Origin: Peribacillus sp. FSL E2-0218
GTDB taxonomy: Bacteria > Bacillota > Bacilli > Bacillales > DSM-1321
Direction: 5' to 3'
NCBI RefSeq assembly: GCF_037992945.1
Contig: NZ_CP150304.1
Location: 2,421,501 to 2,485,500, forward strand
Length of the DNA: 64,000 nucleotides
Of this stretch, positions 36,526-46,108 are shown in pieces. The position numbers were made by a program, and so were the translations under genes. The notes beneath the pieces were generated by a model. The model searched no databases, had not been told where the DNA came from, and worked only from the letters and a program-made list of their open reading frames with translations. Every line of letters begins with the position of its first letter. Positions within the stretch are counted from its first letter, which is position 1.

Positions 36526-37515
36526 AAAATCCTCCTATCTAAATGTTAGTCAGGCTGCAACTGATCCATTTATGAAAGGACAAAAAAACAGGGGGTTTTA
36601 AAGTAATGAATCAATCCTTTAAAAATGAACCCCTACTTCATGAGTGTTGAATTAATTTTCAGCATCGACCTTTGTGTAAATAGACATATTTTATTAACAT
36701 ACCCTCGCACCGATTCGTTAATCCTGTTGGAACAAAAATTATGACAATAAGGAAAGCGGATGGTATCCGTGCATAAAATCGGGGTCAGCGCATCTGGACG
36801 ATCAAGCAAGAATCATCTAGTTTCAAGAAGGATGGCCAGATGCATTCCATCATTATGTAGGTATATGACAGTACTGTGGATTTTATGGAGTTCCATAAGT
36901 GGGTAGTCCTTGGTCATATCGGTGATTCCTCAGTATTTTTACCTTCCATGTACATTATTTGCCCAAAGCGAAAAACACCTTCCGAAAGTACTTCTTACTA
37001 ACTCTTCAGGCTTGTTTTAACATGCTTCATTCTCTTTTTACCTTTTGGTAGTCCAAAATTCAGGGTTTTTTTATCTGAAAAAATATGACACCATTATCAG
37101 GCTAACTTATTCCCATATTCAGCGGGGACTAAGTTAGCCTGATTTTTGTTGCACTCAATTGGGATTACAGTAAAGCTTGCTTGGAGCACTTCATACAGTG
37201 AATACATGTAAAATTAGAAATATTTAGGTTTACCTATGCTGTGATTCACTTACCGTATTAACCCAACAGTTTCCACGTCTAGACAAATCGCTTCCCCAAT
37301 CCTGTTTATTCGATGTACATTCGCAAAGGAGGTATAAACGCTTCTTTTACATTTCCAAGCTAAATTTATGCGATCGGTTTTATCAAGGTTTAGCGTAACA
37401 TCTAACAGTTGGATAGAGGAAGTTCAAGAAATTCGTCGAATTGATTAATTTAGCGCTTTTTTTGTACTCATAAAAAATATGAAATTGAATGCTACATCGG
37501 AGGGAGAAGTTATAG
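36526..37515. other. long intergenic region, no supported gene
   Basis: 990 nt. It holds the antiporter promoter and an isolated terminator-like hairpin (37096-37147). An AAAGGAGGT sequence near 37326 has no start codon after it. A 34-codon minus-strand frame (36813-36917) has a passable ribosome site, but no recognised product. Confidence 0.45.
37096..37147 (+). terminator. orphan terminator-like hairpin
   Basis: ATCAGGCTAACTTA pairs with TAAGTTAGCCTGAT (14 bp) around a 20-nt loop and runs into TTTTT. No plus-strand gene ends within 2.7 kb upstream, so it may end an unannotated RNA. Confidence 0.7.
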
Positions 37516-38454
37516 TTGCTGAATGAATTGAAAGTTACGCAAGTTACCATTCCTTTGCCTTTTAGGCTTGATCATGTTCATTGTTTCCTAGCAGAAGGTG
37601 AAAAAGGATGGACGATCATGGATACCGGATTAAATAATGAAACGACAAGGGAAATATGGAAGCCCATTATCGGAAAGCATGATATTCGTGATATTATCAT
37701 CACCCATTATCACCCAGATCATTTCGGTTATGCAGGAACCTTACAGCAACTAACCAATGCTGATGTTTGGATGACACAAGTGGATGAACAGGCCGGGAAA
37801 ACGTATTGGGAAGCGAAATCGCTCAATCTCCTTAAAGAAAGCTATGATGCATGTGGATGGGAAGACGATATAGCCACTGCCTTATCGGGTGACGAAAGCA
37901 GCTTTATGCCACAAGTGAAACCATATCCTACGGTCAATCATCACCTTGAAGAAGGGATGCATCTGCGATTTGGCAAATGTGAGTATGAGGTGATTTTCAC
38001 GCCGGGGCATGCTGATGGCCTGATATCACTATATAATAAGGAAAATAGTGTTCTGTTCTCGACAGATCATATATTGCAAAAGATCTCCCCTAATATATCT
38101 TACTGGTTTAAAGGTTTCAGTAACCCATTGGAAGAATTTTTTACCTCATTGAAAAAAATCCAAAAGTTGGACGTGGAATATGTCATTCCTTCACATGGAA
38201 AGCCCTTTCGAAATGCCAATGAAAGAATCGCAGAATTATTGGATCATCATCAAGACCGTTTGCAAGTCATTCATGAAAAAATGAAAGAGCCGATTACGGT
38301 AAAAAGAGGATGTCAAATCCTATTTGGAAATCTACCCATTCACGAATCCAGGTTTGCGGTTGGAGAAACGTTGGCCCATCTGGAATACCTTCTTTTGAAT
38401 GACCAATGCAGAAAATTCACTCGTGATGGGATTTGGTATTATCAAGCCATTTGA
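37516..38454 (+). CDS. MBL-fold metallo-hydrolase (glyoxalase II-like)
   Basis: 312 residues. Metal motif THYHPDHFGYAG (HxHxDH), then TPGHADG and the final His in IPSHGKPF. The C-terminal 90 residues form the helical substrate domain seen in lactonase/thioesterase-like members. Cytoplasmic. TTG 37516 with CGGAGGGAG upstream. Substrate unknown. Monocistronic. Confidence 0.85.
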   Translation: MLNELKVTQVTIPLPFRLDHVHCFLAEGEKGWTIMDTGLNNETTREIWKPIIGKHDIRDIIITHYHPDHFGYAGTLQQLTNADVWMTQVDEQAGKTYWEAKSLNLLKESYDACGWEDDIATALSGDESSFMPQVKPYPTVNHHLEEGMHLRFGKCEYEVIFTPGHADGLISLYNKENSVLFSTDHILQKISPNISYWFKGFSNPLEEFFTSLKKIQKLDVEYVIPSHGKPFRNANERIAELLDHHQDRLQVIHEKMKEPITVKRGCQILFGNLPIHESRFAVGETLAHLEYLLLNDQCRKFTRDGIWYYQAI

Positions 38455-38545
38455 TGGAATGAATGATGGGGGAGAGCATGTGAACAACTGTCAAGAATCC
38501 TTCTGCCTAGAAAGCCATTGCCCATAATGAATGAGCGGTTGCTTT

Positions 38546-40153
38546 TCATTCACTAGCTCTAATTCGTCCCTTTACTTCTTTCAGGATGTCTTCAAATGGT
38601 GTGACAATCCCTTTATCGTCCTTATGGCAAATATGTTCCGGGCGAAAATGGATGGGTGAATCCAGTCCAGCTGCAGCTGAAATCCGAAACAACCCCTCTC
38701 TAGTGGTAACAAGAAAGTTCGTAACGTGATATTTCTTCTCATCAATGACAAGTGCTTTCTGTAATTCGGGATCAGTGGTTGCTACCCCGACAGGGCAAGC
38801 ATTGGAATGGCATTTCATCGTTTGGATACATCCTATGGAAATCATGAACCCTCTTGCAATGTTCACAAGGTCCGCTCCCATTGCTAAAGCTATGGCAATT
38901 CGATCGGCTGTGAACAATTTCCCGGAGGCGATAATTTTAACCCGGTCTCGGATTCCATATTTTTCAAGGGTCGAAACTAAAATAGGCAAAGCGGATTTTA
39001 TCGGTAATCCCACACTATCGGTCATTTCCTGGTACGAAGCACCCGTACCCCCTTCTCCGCCATCCAACGTGATGAAATCCGGACCCATCCCGCTTTTTTT
39101 CATATACCGGGCAAGTTCTTCAACACTGTCATTGCCGCCGATGACCATCTTGATACCTACTGGAATCCCTGTATGATCCCTGATCTTACCGATAAAATCA
39201 CACAGGGATTCTACATCCTCAAATTGATGGAACCGATTCGGGCTATCGATTGACTTATAGGGTACAACGCTACGAATCTCTGCGATTTCCGGATTTACTT
39301 TTTTTGCATCAATATGCCCTCCCCGTGTCTTGGCACCCTGAGCCAATTTAATCTCGAAGGCTTTAATTTCAGGAATTTCACTTTTTCTTTTTAACTCATT
39401 CCAATCCAATTCCCCAACACTATCACGGACACCAAACATGGCAGGACCGATTTGCATGATTATATCGACTCCCCCTGCTAAATGATACGGCGACAGACCT
39501 CCTTCCCCCGTATTCATCCATGAGCCTTTTGCTTGAGCCAACCCTTTGGAAAGCGCAGTGATCGCGTTCTTACCCAAAGAGCCATAGCTCATGGCCGACA
39601 TCCCGATCAGACCTTTCAATCTAAACGGATTTTTCGTGTCCGGACCAATGACCACAGTATCAGCATCATCTAACAAAAATGCAGAAGGTTCCTTATCCTC
39701 CAACTTTTCCACACGCTGTGAGAAAAGCGGGTCTTTTAATAGATTGTATCTTTTCGTCTTCACTTTTATTGCCCGATCGAACTTCGTTTCTTCGGTCAAT
39801 TTTGGAAACATACTATTCTTGACAAAAAAGCCTTCTTCATCAAAATCTCGTTTAGATCCAAAACCAATGACATCATTTAAATATTTTGAGCTTTTTACCA
39901 TGTGTTCATAATCATCCCGTGAAAATGGCTTACCTTCTTTATCACTGTTAAACCAATATTGCCGCATTTCAGGGCCGAGTTTTTCCAATAAGTACCGTAT
40001 CCTTCCGAACATAGGATAATTTCTTAAAATCGCATGATGCTTCTGGTGTCGGTCAAAGAAAATCATATAAATAATAAACAGAACCAAGGCAATAAGGATG
40101 AAGAAAATAACGGTAAATCCAATAATGATCATTAGATTTGAAAGGCCATTCAT
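38546..40153 (-). CDS. FMN-binding glutamate synthase-like protein (YerD type)
   Basis: 535 residues: one N-terminal transmembrane helix (about 7-29) and a glutamate synthase GltB-like FMN barrel with DGGEGGTGAS and GKLFTADRIAIALAMGADLV. A cysteine cluster (CIQTMKCHSNACPVG) corresponds to the 3Fe-4S site of GOGAT. It lacks the glutamine amidotransferase domain, so it is not a classical GOGAT; the physiological reaction is unknown. ATG 40153 has AGGAGG immediately upstream at proper distance. Confidence 0.88.
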   Translation of the reverse strand: MNGLSNLMIIIGFTVIFFILIALVLFIIYMIFFDRHQKHHAILRNYPMFGRIRYLLEKLGPEMRQYWFNSDKEGKPFSRDDYEHMVKSSKYLNDVIGFGSKRDFDEEGFFVKNSMFPKLTEETKFDRAIKVKTKRYNLLKDPLFSQRVEKLEDKEPSAFLLDDADTVVIGPDTKNPFRLKGLIGMSAMSYGSLGKNAITALSKGLAQAKGSWMNTGEGGLSPYHLAGGVDIIMQIGPAMFGVRDSVGELDWNELKRKSEIPEIKAFEIKLAQGAKTRGGHIDAKKVNPEIAEIRSVVPYKSIDSPNRFHQFEDVESLCDFIGKIRDHTGIPVGIKMVIGGNDSVEELARYMKKSGMGPDFITLDGGEGGTGASYQEMTDSVGLPIKSALPILVSTLEKYGIRDRVKIIASGKLFTADRIAIALAMGADLVNIARGFMISIGCIQTMKCHSNACPVGVATTDPELQKALVIDEKKYHVTNFLVTTREGLFRISAAAGLDSPIHFRPEHICHKDDKGIVTPFEDILKEVKGRIRASE

Positions 40154-40245
40154 CGAATCCCTCCTGGTGTGCAGAAAGAAATTCTGTATGGGTAAACTGC
40201 GAATATACAAAATCCCCTGCACTTTTTTAGATAACTAGATAACTT

Positions 40246-40268
40246 GATTGAAAATACCATTTTCAATC
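40246..40268. promoter_or_regulatory. palindrome upstream of yerD-like gene
   Basis: GATTGAAAA and TTTTCAATC around TACCA, about 95-115 nt before the start at 40153. Candidate operator; the remaining gap to 40752 shows nothing recognisable. Confidence 0.4.
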
Positions 40269-40752
40269 GTTCGGATAAGCTGATTTTTCTGTCAACATAA
40301 GTCAATCAAAATGGCTTGATCGAAGGATATGAATCTTCATCTGTGGTTCCATTGGTTGGATGCTTTCAATTGGAGAAGTGGGTAAATCGTGTTGAGGAAG
40401 ACGTGAAGTATGTAGCATGACCATCGCTCCCGATTAAAGGGGGGATATATCCAACATAACCATATGTGCGGATTCTCTTCTTTTCTCGGCCCATGGGGAA
40501 CGTAAGATAATAAGGTAAAAGGGAACTTTGATACACCTAAATACGATAACTCATTCATACCCAACATCTCTTTGGTAATATATACATATTATTACATAAT
40601 GAAACAAGAAAAGAAATAAAAAATGATGAATTATACCTAGGTTTGTATGGGGATTTGTAAAAAATATCTATTACAAAACTCGAAACCAAATGACGGAATA
40701 TGAGGAGGCGCATCGCGTTTCTTTTTTTATGAAGAATATTTATATTTTGATG

Positions 40753-40810
40753 TTGGTGTTAGAACTAAAATAGTGTATGATGCATAGCATAAGGTATGGT
40801 GTACGACATA
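40753..40810 (+). promoter_or_regulatory. PadR-gene promoter with overlapping operator candidates
   Basis: TTGGTG (40753-40758), 17 nt, TATGAT (40776-40781). Two TATG...CATA inverted repeats overlap or follow it: TATG-ATG-CATA at 40776-40786 and TATG-N8-CATA at 40795-40810. Placement over the -10 and start region suggests autorepression by the PadR protein. Confidence 0.5.
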
Positions 40811-40833
40811 TAGTATAGAGAAGAGGTGATTGG

Positions 40834-41181
40834 ATGAGTACATTGCTGAATTCTTTGACGACCGAGCTGCGAAGGGGCACTTTGACTTTAGCGGTCCTTA
40901 GTCAGCTCAACACTCCCCAGTATGGATACTCGCTGGTCCAGCGACTGGAAAAATCGGGAATTGCCATCGATCAGAGCACGTTATATCCCTTGCTTCGCCG
41001 CCTGGAGAAACAGGAATTGGTGACAAGCACTTGGGATACTTCTGAAAGCAGGCCGCGCAAGTACTATGCTTTAAGTTTATATGGGGAAGAAATTTTCAAT
41101 CAATTAAAACAAGAGTGGGAAAAAACGTCTCAAGAGCTATATATATTATTAAAAGGAGAGGGAGAAGATGGAGCTGATTGA
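40834..41181 (+). CDS. PadR family transcriptional regulator
   Basis: 115 residues, one winged helix-turn-helix. The motif YGYSLVQRLEKSGI...LYPLLRRLEKQELV is the PadR signature, followed by YYALSLYGEE. PadR proteins repress neighbouring genes. AGAGGTGAT lies before ATG 40834. It overlaps the next gene by 14 nt, the usual PadR-HAAS arrangement, in which the membrane partner is coexpressed. Confidence 0.92.
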   Translation: MSTLLNSLTTELRRGTLTLAVLSQLNTPQYGYSLVQRLEKSGIAIDQSTLYPLLRRLEKQELVTSTWDTSESRPRKYYALSLYGEEIFNQLKQEWEKTSQELYILLKGEGEDGAD

Positions 41182-42160
41182 ACTTTATATTCAGGAAGTG
41201 ACCCGCAGGCTGCCAGAAAAAAACAGGGAGGATATTGCGCTTGAGCTTCAATCCACAATCGAAGATATGCTTCCGGAAGATTATAATGAGCAAGACGTGA
41301 AAGAGATCCTTATCAAATTAGGAGATCCGGTAACACTGGCAAGCGGTTATAGAGATCGGCCAATGCACCTGATTGGACCGCGTTATTACGATGTTTATGT
41401 CAGTCTATTGAAAATGATTTTACCAATCGCCGCTGTCATTTCATTGATTTCCTTAATTGGAGATAGCACATTTGCAAATATCGGTGATAAAACGGTAATG
41501 GAAGTGATCCTCCGCATCATTGGAAAAGGCATCGCAGGTATCATCAGCACTGCCATCCAAGTATTTTTCTGGTTAACGCTTTTGTTTGCCCTCCTGGAAC
41601 GTACGGATACTTCCAAAGATCATATGCCTTTAACGAAAGGGTTTAAACGCTGGACACCAGATGATTTAAAACAGATTCCAAATATTTCAAAGAGAAAAGC
41701 GATTCCTAAAGTCGAGATATTTGGAAGCTTGTTAGGTATCGCAGTTTTTGCTGCTCTTTATTTCAATGCATCCAGCCTCCTGGGTGTCTACGAGACTGGT
41801 AAAGACGGACTCCATTTTGTGACACCTTCTTTTAACCAAGAAGTATTGAATTCCTATTGGCCGCTCATTTTCAGCATAATCATTTTAGGTGTCTGCCTTG
41901 CCATTTATAAATTATTGGCAGGGCAATGGACCAAAAAGCTCGCTTGGCTTCACACCTGTTATCAACTGCTCACGACGATTACTCTCATCATCATCATCAG
42001 TAATCCGCAGTTTCTGACGAACGAATTCATCATATATATGACAAAACTTTTTCCGATTGATGAATGGGAAGGCCGGATCTACTGGGGTATTATCCTCATC
42101 TCCATATTTTTCGCCGTATTCGATTCTATTCAAGGTTTTCGAAAAGGGAAAACCCGCTAA
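41168..42160 (+). CDS. HAAS-domain membrane protein, PadR partner
   Basis: 330 residues: an N-terminal HAAS helical segment (EVTRRLPEKNREDIALELQS...MLPEDYN...LIKLGDP) that pairs with PadR regulators, then about seven transmembrane helices. Probably a membrane sensor or effector controlling the PadR regulator; the stimulus is unknown. ATG 41168 is translationally coupled to padR. Confidence 0.8.
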   Translation: MELIELYIQEVTRRLPEKNREDIALELQSTIEDMLPEDYNEQDVKEILIKLGDPVTLASGYRDRPMHLIGPRYYDVYVSLLKMILPIAAVISLISLIGDSTFANIGDKTVMEVILRIIGKGIAGIISTAIQVFFWLTLLFALLERTDTSKDHMPLTKGFKRWTPDDLKQIPNISKRKAIPKVEIFGSLLGIAVFAALYFNASSLLGVYETGKDGLHFVTPSFNQEVLNSYWPLIFSIIILGVCLAIYKLLAGQWTKKLAWLHTCYQLLTTITLIIIISNPQFLTNEFIIYMTKLFPIDEWEGRIYWGIILISIFFAVFDSIQGFRKGKTR

Positions 42161-42192
42161 GGCACTCCATCCTCACTATGCTCAGTTTGTTG

Positions 42193-42233
42193 AAAAAAGG
42201 TTTCGGAATGGTCTCCCATTCGAAACTTTTTTG
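42193..42233 (+). terminator. terminator of the padR operon
   Basis: AAAAAGGTTTCGGAATGG pairs with CCATTCGAAACTTTTTT (one bulge) around TCTC. Confidence 0.85.
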
Positions 42234-42407
42234 ATTTTCCCCTCAATGCTTCGACTTTTCTAGTTCATCAAGCAGGCTAATGCATACAGTGTCCATTTTT
42301 TTTCATGCAACAAAATCACTAGCAATGTAGATTAGTATAATGATTAGCTCTTGAATAATATGATATCATTTCTATAAGTTGGAAAAAATATACAAAGGGG
42401 AATGTCG

Positions 42408-43202
42408 ATGGATGTGAATTTTGGAAGAGTGGCAAAAAATTATGCGCAATATCGAAATGACTTACCTATGGAGGTAATGGAGAGTTTAAAGCGTAGAGGA
42501 ATTGATTTTACCCATAAAAAAGTGGCAGATTTGGGTTCTGGGACGGGGGTATTAAGCCGAGCTTTAGATGTTGAAGGGGCAGTCGTTGTGGGAGTGGAGC
42601 CTTCAGCAGAACTAATAGCGCAAGCGAAAGAATTGGATAAGAGTGAAGGTCAGGTAATTGAGTATATGAATTCATGCGCAGAATCGACGACCTTGAATGA
42701 GGGTTTGTTTGATTATGTAACCGTTTTAAGAGCATGGCACTGGTTTAACCGAGAAAAAACCCTTGCTGAGATAAAAAGGATTTTGGCAGGAAAGGGAAAA
42801 TTGATCGTAATGGATTCAGGCTTTATATCCAACCGTAAAGTCATAGCTGATACACTTCAAATTATTAAAGCGCATATGCCTGGCGGAGAGCTGAGACCTG
42901 CGGGCGCCAAAGCGCAATCAAAACAATTTATCAATGGATTTCCGGTGGAATGGTTCAAGGAATGGCAGGAACATGGATTTGACTTAAAAGAGACCTATAA
43001 GTTCCATTACGAAGTATCATTTTCAAACGAAGATTGGTGCGGAAGAGTCGGTTCACTATCCTGGCTTTCAGGCTTTACAGAAAAGCGGCGAAATGAAATA
43101 CTTCATGAAATCCTTACCCATTTAGGAAAAGAATACGGAGAAATACAACATACTATCCAACATGGATGCTATATAACCATATTGAATCAGTCATATTCTT
43201 AA
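42408..43202 (+). CDS. class I SAM-dependent methyltransferase
   Basis: 264 residues. Motif I VADLGSGTGVLSRAL, acidic residue in GVEPSAE, and motif post-I around YVTVLRAWHWF, a Methyltransf_11-type fold. Cytoplasmic; substrate unknown. ATG 42408 is preferred to the in-frame ATG at 42402, which lies too close to the AAAGGGG site. Confidence 0.85.
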   Translation: MDVNFGRVAKNYAQYRNDLPMEVMESLKRRGIDFTHKKVADLGSGTGVLSRALDVEGAVVVGVEPSAELIAQAKELDKSEGQVIEYMNSCAESTTLNEGLFDYVTVLRAWHWFNREKTLAEIKRILAGKGKLIVMDSGFISNRKVIADTLQIIKAHMPGGELRPAGAKAQSKQFINGFPVEWFKEWQEHGFDLKETYKFHYEVSFSNEDWCGRVGSLSWLSGFTEKRRNEILHEILTHLGKEYGEIQHTIQHGCYITILNQSYS

Positions 43203-43490
43203 GCACTTTTCTTGCCAGCATAATTCATCTAGGTGTCTGGAAGGTAAAGCCCGTATTCACGAGTAAGGTCATCATACTCAGGAGTGAAGCTGTGTACTTA
43301 CAAAATAATGCACGAAACCGCCTTGGATTTTTGTGGGGAGTAACGGTTCAAAAAGTATGTAAAAGCACAAAATCAAGCCAAATTCACAATAAAAAGCATC
43401 GAACTTGCAAGGAGGCGACCGAAACTTACCATTAAGCATGAACATGCTCTTACATCAAAATTCTTCTTAAAGTTTAAAAGATGAAGCACC
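43203..43490. other. gap with a probable decayed coding fragment
   Basis: About 290 nt. A protein-like run (SIELARRRPKLTIKHEHAL) ends at a stop near 43483 without a start, suggesting gene remains. No family recognised. Confidence 0.3.
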
Positions 43491-43537
43491 AAAAAGAATG
43501 CCCCGCATCTGAAATGACAGACGCGGGGCATTCTTTT
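43491..43537. terminator. terminator of the IseA-like gene, bidirectional
   Basis: AAAAAGAATGCCCCGC pairs with GCGGGGCATTCTTTT; T runs on both sides. Confidence 0.9.
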
Positions 43538-43543
43538 CTTAAG

Positions 43544-44074
43544 TTATTGGACGGCATCAAATTGATTTACTTTCCATGTGGATCCTGATTTGTAAAACGT
43601 AACGGTTCTTTTAACTGAATCGCCATCGACAGTAGGGACAGTTAAATTATAGGTTCTAACGTTTTGTTTTTGTTGGACCGATTTGATTTTGGATTTTTTC
43701 CATTCAAGCATGCCATCGCCATCACCGACTGGGCGGGCCAATTTTCCTTTATGTGTAATGTAATGATAGTTTGTTAATCCTTTTTCAATAGCATTATTAG
43801 TAAATGTTTCTCCTAAATAAGTAACCAATTTATCTTTTGTATTGAATTCCTGACAAAGATACGAGTACTCTGTTCCTTTATAGTTGAATGTTTTTTGTGT
43901 GCATGAACGATTTTTGTAACCATGTAATGCATTCCAGAAATGTTTGCTGGCATTATCGGCTATTTTAAGTGCATTTGTGTCAGATAAATTCTGTGATGTG
44001 GTTTGTGCTGTAGCTCCCGTGCTCAATGTGAAAAATAAAATGATGGATAATAGCATACCTGATATTTTATTCAT
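43544..44074 (-). CDS. IseA-family secreted DL-endopeptidase inhibitor
   Basis: 176 residues with a signal peptide (MNKISGMLLSIILFFTLSTGATA, cut near residue 23). The mature part (SDTNALKIADNASKHFWNALHG, TVTFYKSGSTWKVNQFDAV) fits IseA (YoeB), which binds and inhibits NlpC/P60 DL-endopeptidases in the cell wall and so limits autolysis; size also matches. Two Cys (in NRSCTQ and YLCQE) could form a disulfide. ATG 44074 has GGAGAG upstream; the frame extends to 44089 without benefit. Confidence 0.75.
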   Translation of the reverse strand: MNKISGMLLSIILFFTLSTGATAQTTSQNLSDTNALKIADNASKHFWNALHGYKNRSCTQKTFNYKGTEYSYLCQEFNTKDKLVTYLGETFTNNAIEKGLTNYHYITHKGKLARPVGDGDGMLEWKKSKIKSVQQKQNVRTYNLTVPTVDGDSVKRTVTFYKSGSTWKVNQFDAVQ

Positions 44075-44459
44075 ACTTTCTCTCTCCAATCCCTATTAGG
44101 ATGATTATGTAACGAAAGTGTAATTAATATTACAATTGTTACATTTATATTACAGCAAGTTTGACAGAAGTAAAAGAAAAATCTTCTAAAATAATCAATA
44201 TTTTTATGATTCTTTAAAAAATACATATTTTGTTCATTTTATTCCTACTAAAATGAATCATGCCCTTTTCGTTACTGAAGGTTTCAATAAATGAGACATC
44301 CTTTCTGAACATGCAAGTAAGAAGGGTAAGGAAGAAAAATATCATGGCTCCCTTTGTATATTTCATATTCCCCGAACATGTTCGCACAAAACCTTATATG
44401 ATATCTGAATAAGATTCACAGTTTCCAATCCCTATCAGAAACTCGCCATACATAAAGGT

Positions 44460-44489
44460 TTGACAAACTTTCCAATCTTACCGTATGAT
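44460..44489 (+). promoter_or_regulatory. sigma-A promoter of the riboswitch transcript
   Basis: TTGACA (44460-44465), 18 nt, TATGAT (44484-44489). Predicted start about 44496-44500. Confidence 0.65.
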
Positions 44490-44499
44490 AATGAGTATA

Positions 44500-44612
44500 A
44501 TCTCCTAAGGGGAGTAGCTTTAGCAGCAATGTCGTCATTACGGAGCTCCAGGCTCTCGGCGTTGTTGGCAGCATAGTGCTGTTAGCCAGACCTTACCTAT
44601 TGGTAAAGGTCT
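44500..44612 (+). ncRNA. yybP-ykoY (Mn2+) riboswitch
   Basis: The conserved blocks of this class appear in order: CTAAGGGGAGTAG, then GTCGTCATTACGGAG, CTCTCGGCGTTGTTGG, and TGTTAGCCAGACCTTA at the 3' side, with TAAGG/CCTTA forming P1. These RNAs bind Mn2+ between two docked loops and usually turn on Mn2+ exporters. The expression platform is visible: GGTAAAGG (44602-44609) can pair with CCTTTACC of the terminator that follows. Confidence 0.9.
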
Positions 44613-44623
44613 ATTTTCTGTTT

Positions 44624-44657
44624 GAAAAACCTTTACCGAAATCGGTGAAGGTTTTTT
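44624..44657 (+). terminator. riboswitch-controlled terminator
   Basis: AAAACCTTTACCGA pairs with CGGTGAAGGTTTT, then a T run, about 80 nt before the next gene. Confidence 0.85.
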
Positions 44658-44735
44658 GAGTAGACCATCATCAATTGTTCAGCTGATGGCAAATGGTGAT
44701 GACAAAAACAAATAAATATAAATGGAGTGTATTCT

Positions 44736-45128
44736 TTGATACTGAGAAAATCTTTGTTACTTTTAGGAATAGGGTCTGCACAAATCGATTTGATCCTTCC
44801 AAAAAATACGTATAAATCCGGGGAATGCATAAATGGGTATTTCTTGATTAAAGGTGGTACCCTAGAGCAAAGAATAAGAAGGATCGAATGCGATCTCATC
44901 ATGGATACTCATTCTACGGGAATGGAAGAGATCCTGAAGACGAGTACGATTTTGTCTACCAGGGAAATAAATTCTGGGGAGAGTAATGAAATTCCTTTCA
45001 ACTTTTGTCTGCCAATGCTCAAGGATCCGTATAAAAAAGGGGTTTCCTATCGCTTGAAAACAAGGCTTGTCCTTGATAAAGGGATAATAGGCAAGGATGA
45101 TGACTGGATTTTAATCGATTCGGAATAA
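44736..45128 (+). CDS. half-length Spo0M-like arrestin-fold protein
   Basis: 130 residues matching the N-terminal arrestin-like half of Spo0M/SpoOM sporulation-control proteins: GIGSAQIDLILPKNTYKSGE, then FLIKGGTLEQRIRRIECDL. Full-length Spo0M is about twice as long; here the frame ends after the first domain and the channel gene follows, so this is a short form. TTG 44736 matches the family N terminus; GGAGTG upstream. Its expression should depend on the Mn2+ riboswitch. Confidence 0.75.
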   Translation: MILRKSLLLLGIGSAQIDLILPKNTYKSGECINGYFLIKGGTLEQRIRRIECDLIMDTHSTGMEEILKTSTILSTREINSGESNEIPFNFCLPMLKDPYKKGVSYRLKTRLVLDKGIIGKDDDWILIDSE

Positions 45129-45150
45129 AGGCGGAAATGGAGTTGGCAAC

Positions 45151-46032
45151 TTGAATATCTTAGATGTTACGGAGCGTGCATTTGATTACTTGGAAGAATT
45201 TTTATTAATGAGGCTATTCTTATTAGCACTGCTGCTCATGGCTGTTTATTATATTTTGAATAAAATGGTCGAATGGTTTTTTAAACGGTCAAGTTTTTTT
45301 GAGGAAGAAGTGGAAAAAACGATACAGGGCGTTACACGTTCTTCTCTTAGGTATGGCATATCCGCACTTTTTCTCATATATGTGATTGGACAGTTTATAG
45401 ACTTAAAAGGGATACTTGCCGGAGCCGGGATTGTAGGGGTCGTGATCGGGTTTGCCGCTCAGCAAATGCTTAAGGATATTTTATTAGGGTTTGTAAGGCT
45501 GTCGGATAATGAATTCCGCGTCGGGAATTTCGTGGCATTCAATGGGACAAGTTCCGGAACTGTGGAAGAAATTGGCATTCGGTTCATGCAGATCAGGGAA
45601 TGGTCTGGAAAACTGCTGACCATTCCGCATAGCGAGATTAGGACGATTCAAAATTTTAATAAAGGGAGAATGCGAATCATCGAGCGAATCACGGTTAGTT
45701 ATCAGGAAAATCCAGACAAGGTGAAACGATTGCTTGAAGATATTTGCCTTACCTGTAATGAGAAATTCGGTGAGAGTCTGCTCAGACTCGAGGACGGGAC
45801 ACCTGAAGAAGATTTTCGATATATCGGCATTACCGATTTAAATCCGAATCTGAAATATGTGGGCTATGAGCTATGTATAGTGGGGCTTGTGAAGCCAGAC
45901 GATTACTTTGAAACGTCAAGAAATGTAAGGTTTGAGATGATGTCCGCTTTACACGAACATCGTATTCTGATGCCATCTTCCCATTTACTTGTCCAGGCAG
46001 AGCCGAATCATGAACACTTGATGGAAAATTAA
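45151..46032 (+). CDS. MscS family mechanosensitive channel
   Basis: 293 residues: three or four N-terminal transmembrane helices and the MscS pore/beta domain (ILAGAGIVGVVIGFAAQQMLKDILLGF, then FRVGNFVAFNGTSSGTVEEIGIRF). Small-conductance channels release solutes on osmotic downshock. TTG 45151, 22 nt after the Spo0M-like stop, so the two are cotranscribed under the riboswitch. Confidence 0.92.
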   Translation: MNILDVTERAFDYLEEFLLMRLFLLALLLMAVYYILNKMVEWFFKRSSFFEEEVEKTIQGVTRSSLRYGISALFLIYVIGQFIDLKGILAGAGIVGVVIGFAAQQMLKDILLGFVRLSDNEFRVGNFVAFNGTSSGTVEEIGIRFMQIREWSGKLLTIPHSEIRTIQNFNKGRMRIIERITVSYQENPDKVKRLLEDICLTCNEKFGESLLRLEDGTPEEDFRYIGITDLNPNLKYVGYELCIVGLVKPDDYFETSRNVRFEMMSALHEHRILMPSSHLLVQAEPNHEHLMEN

Positions 46033-46077
46033 TAAAGAAACAGCCCGCTAAAATTGAGACCTTATATACTAAAAATC

Positions 46078-46108
46078 AAGGACTTTCTGCTTTAAGATAG
46101 TCCTTTTA
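46078..46108 (+). terminator. terminator after mscS
   Basis: AAGGACT pairs with AGTCCTT around 14 nt, then TTT. Confidence 0.7.

Noticed and set aside
36813..36917. 34-codon minus-strand ORF in the gene-free region
   Set aside because: Passable ribosome site, but too short and with no family to support it.
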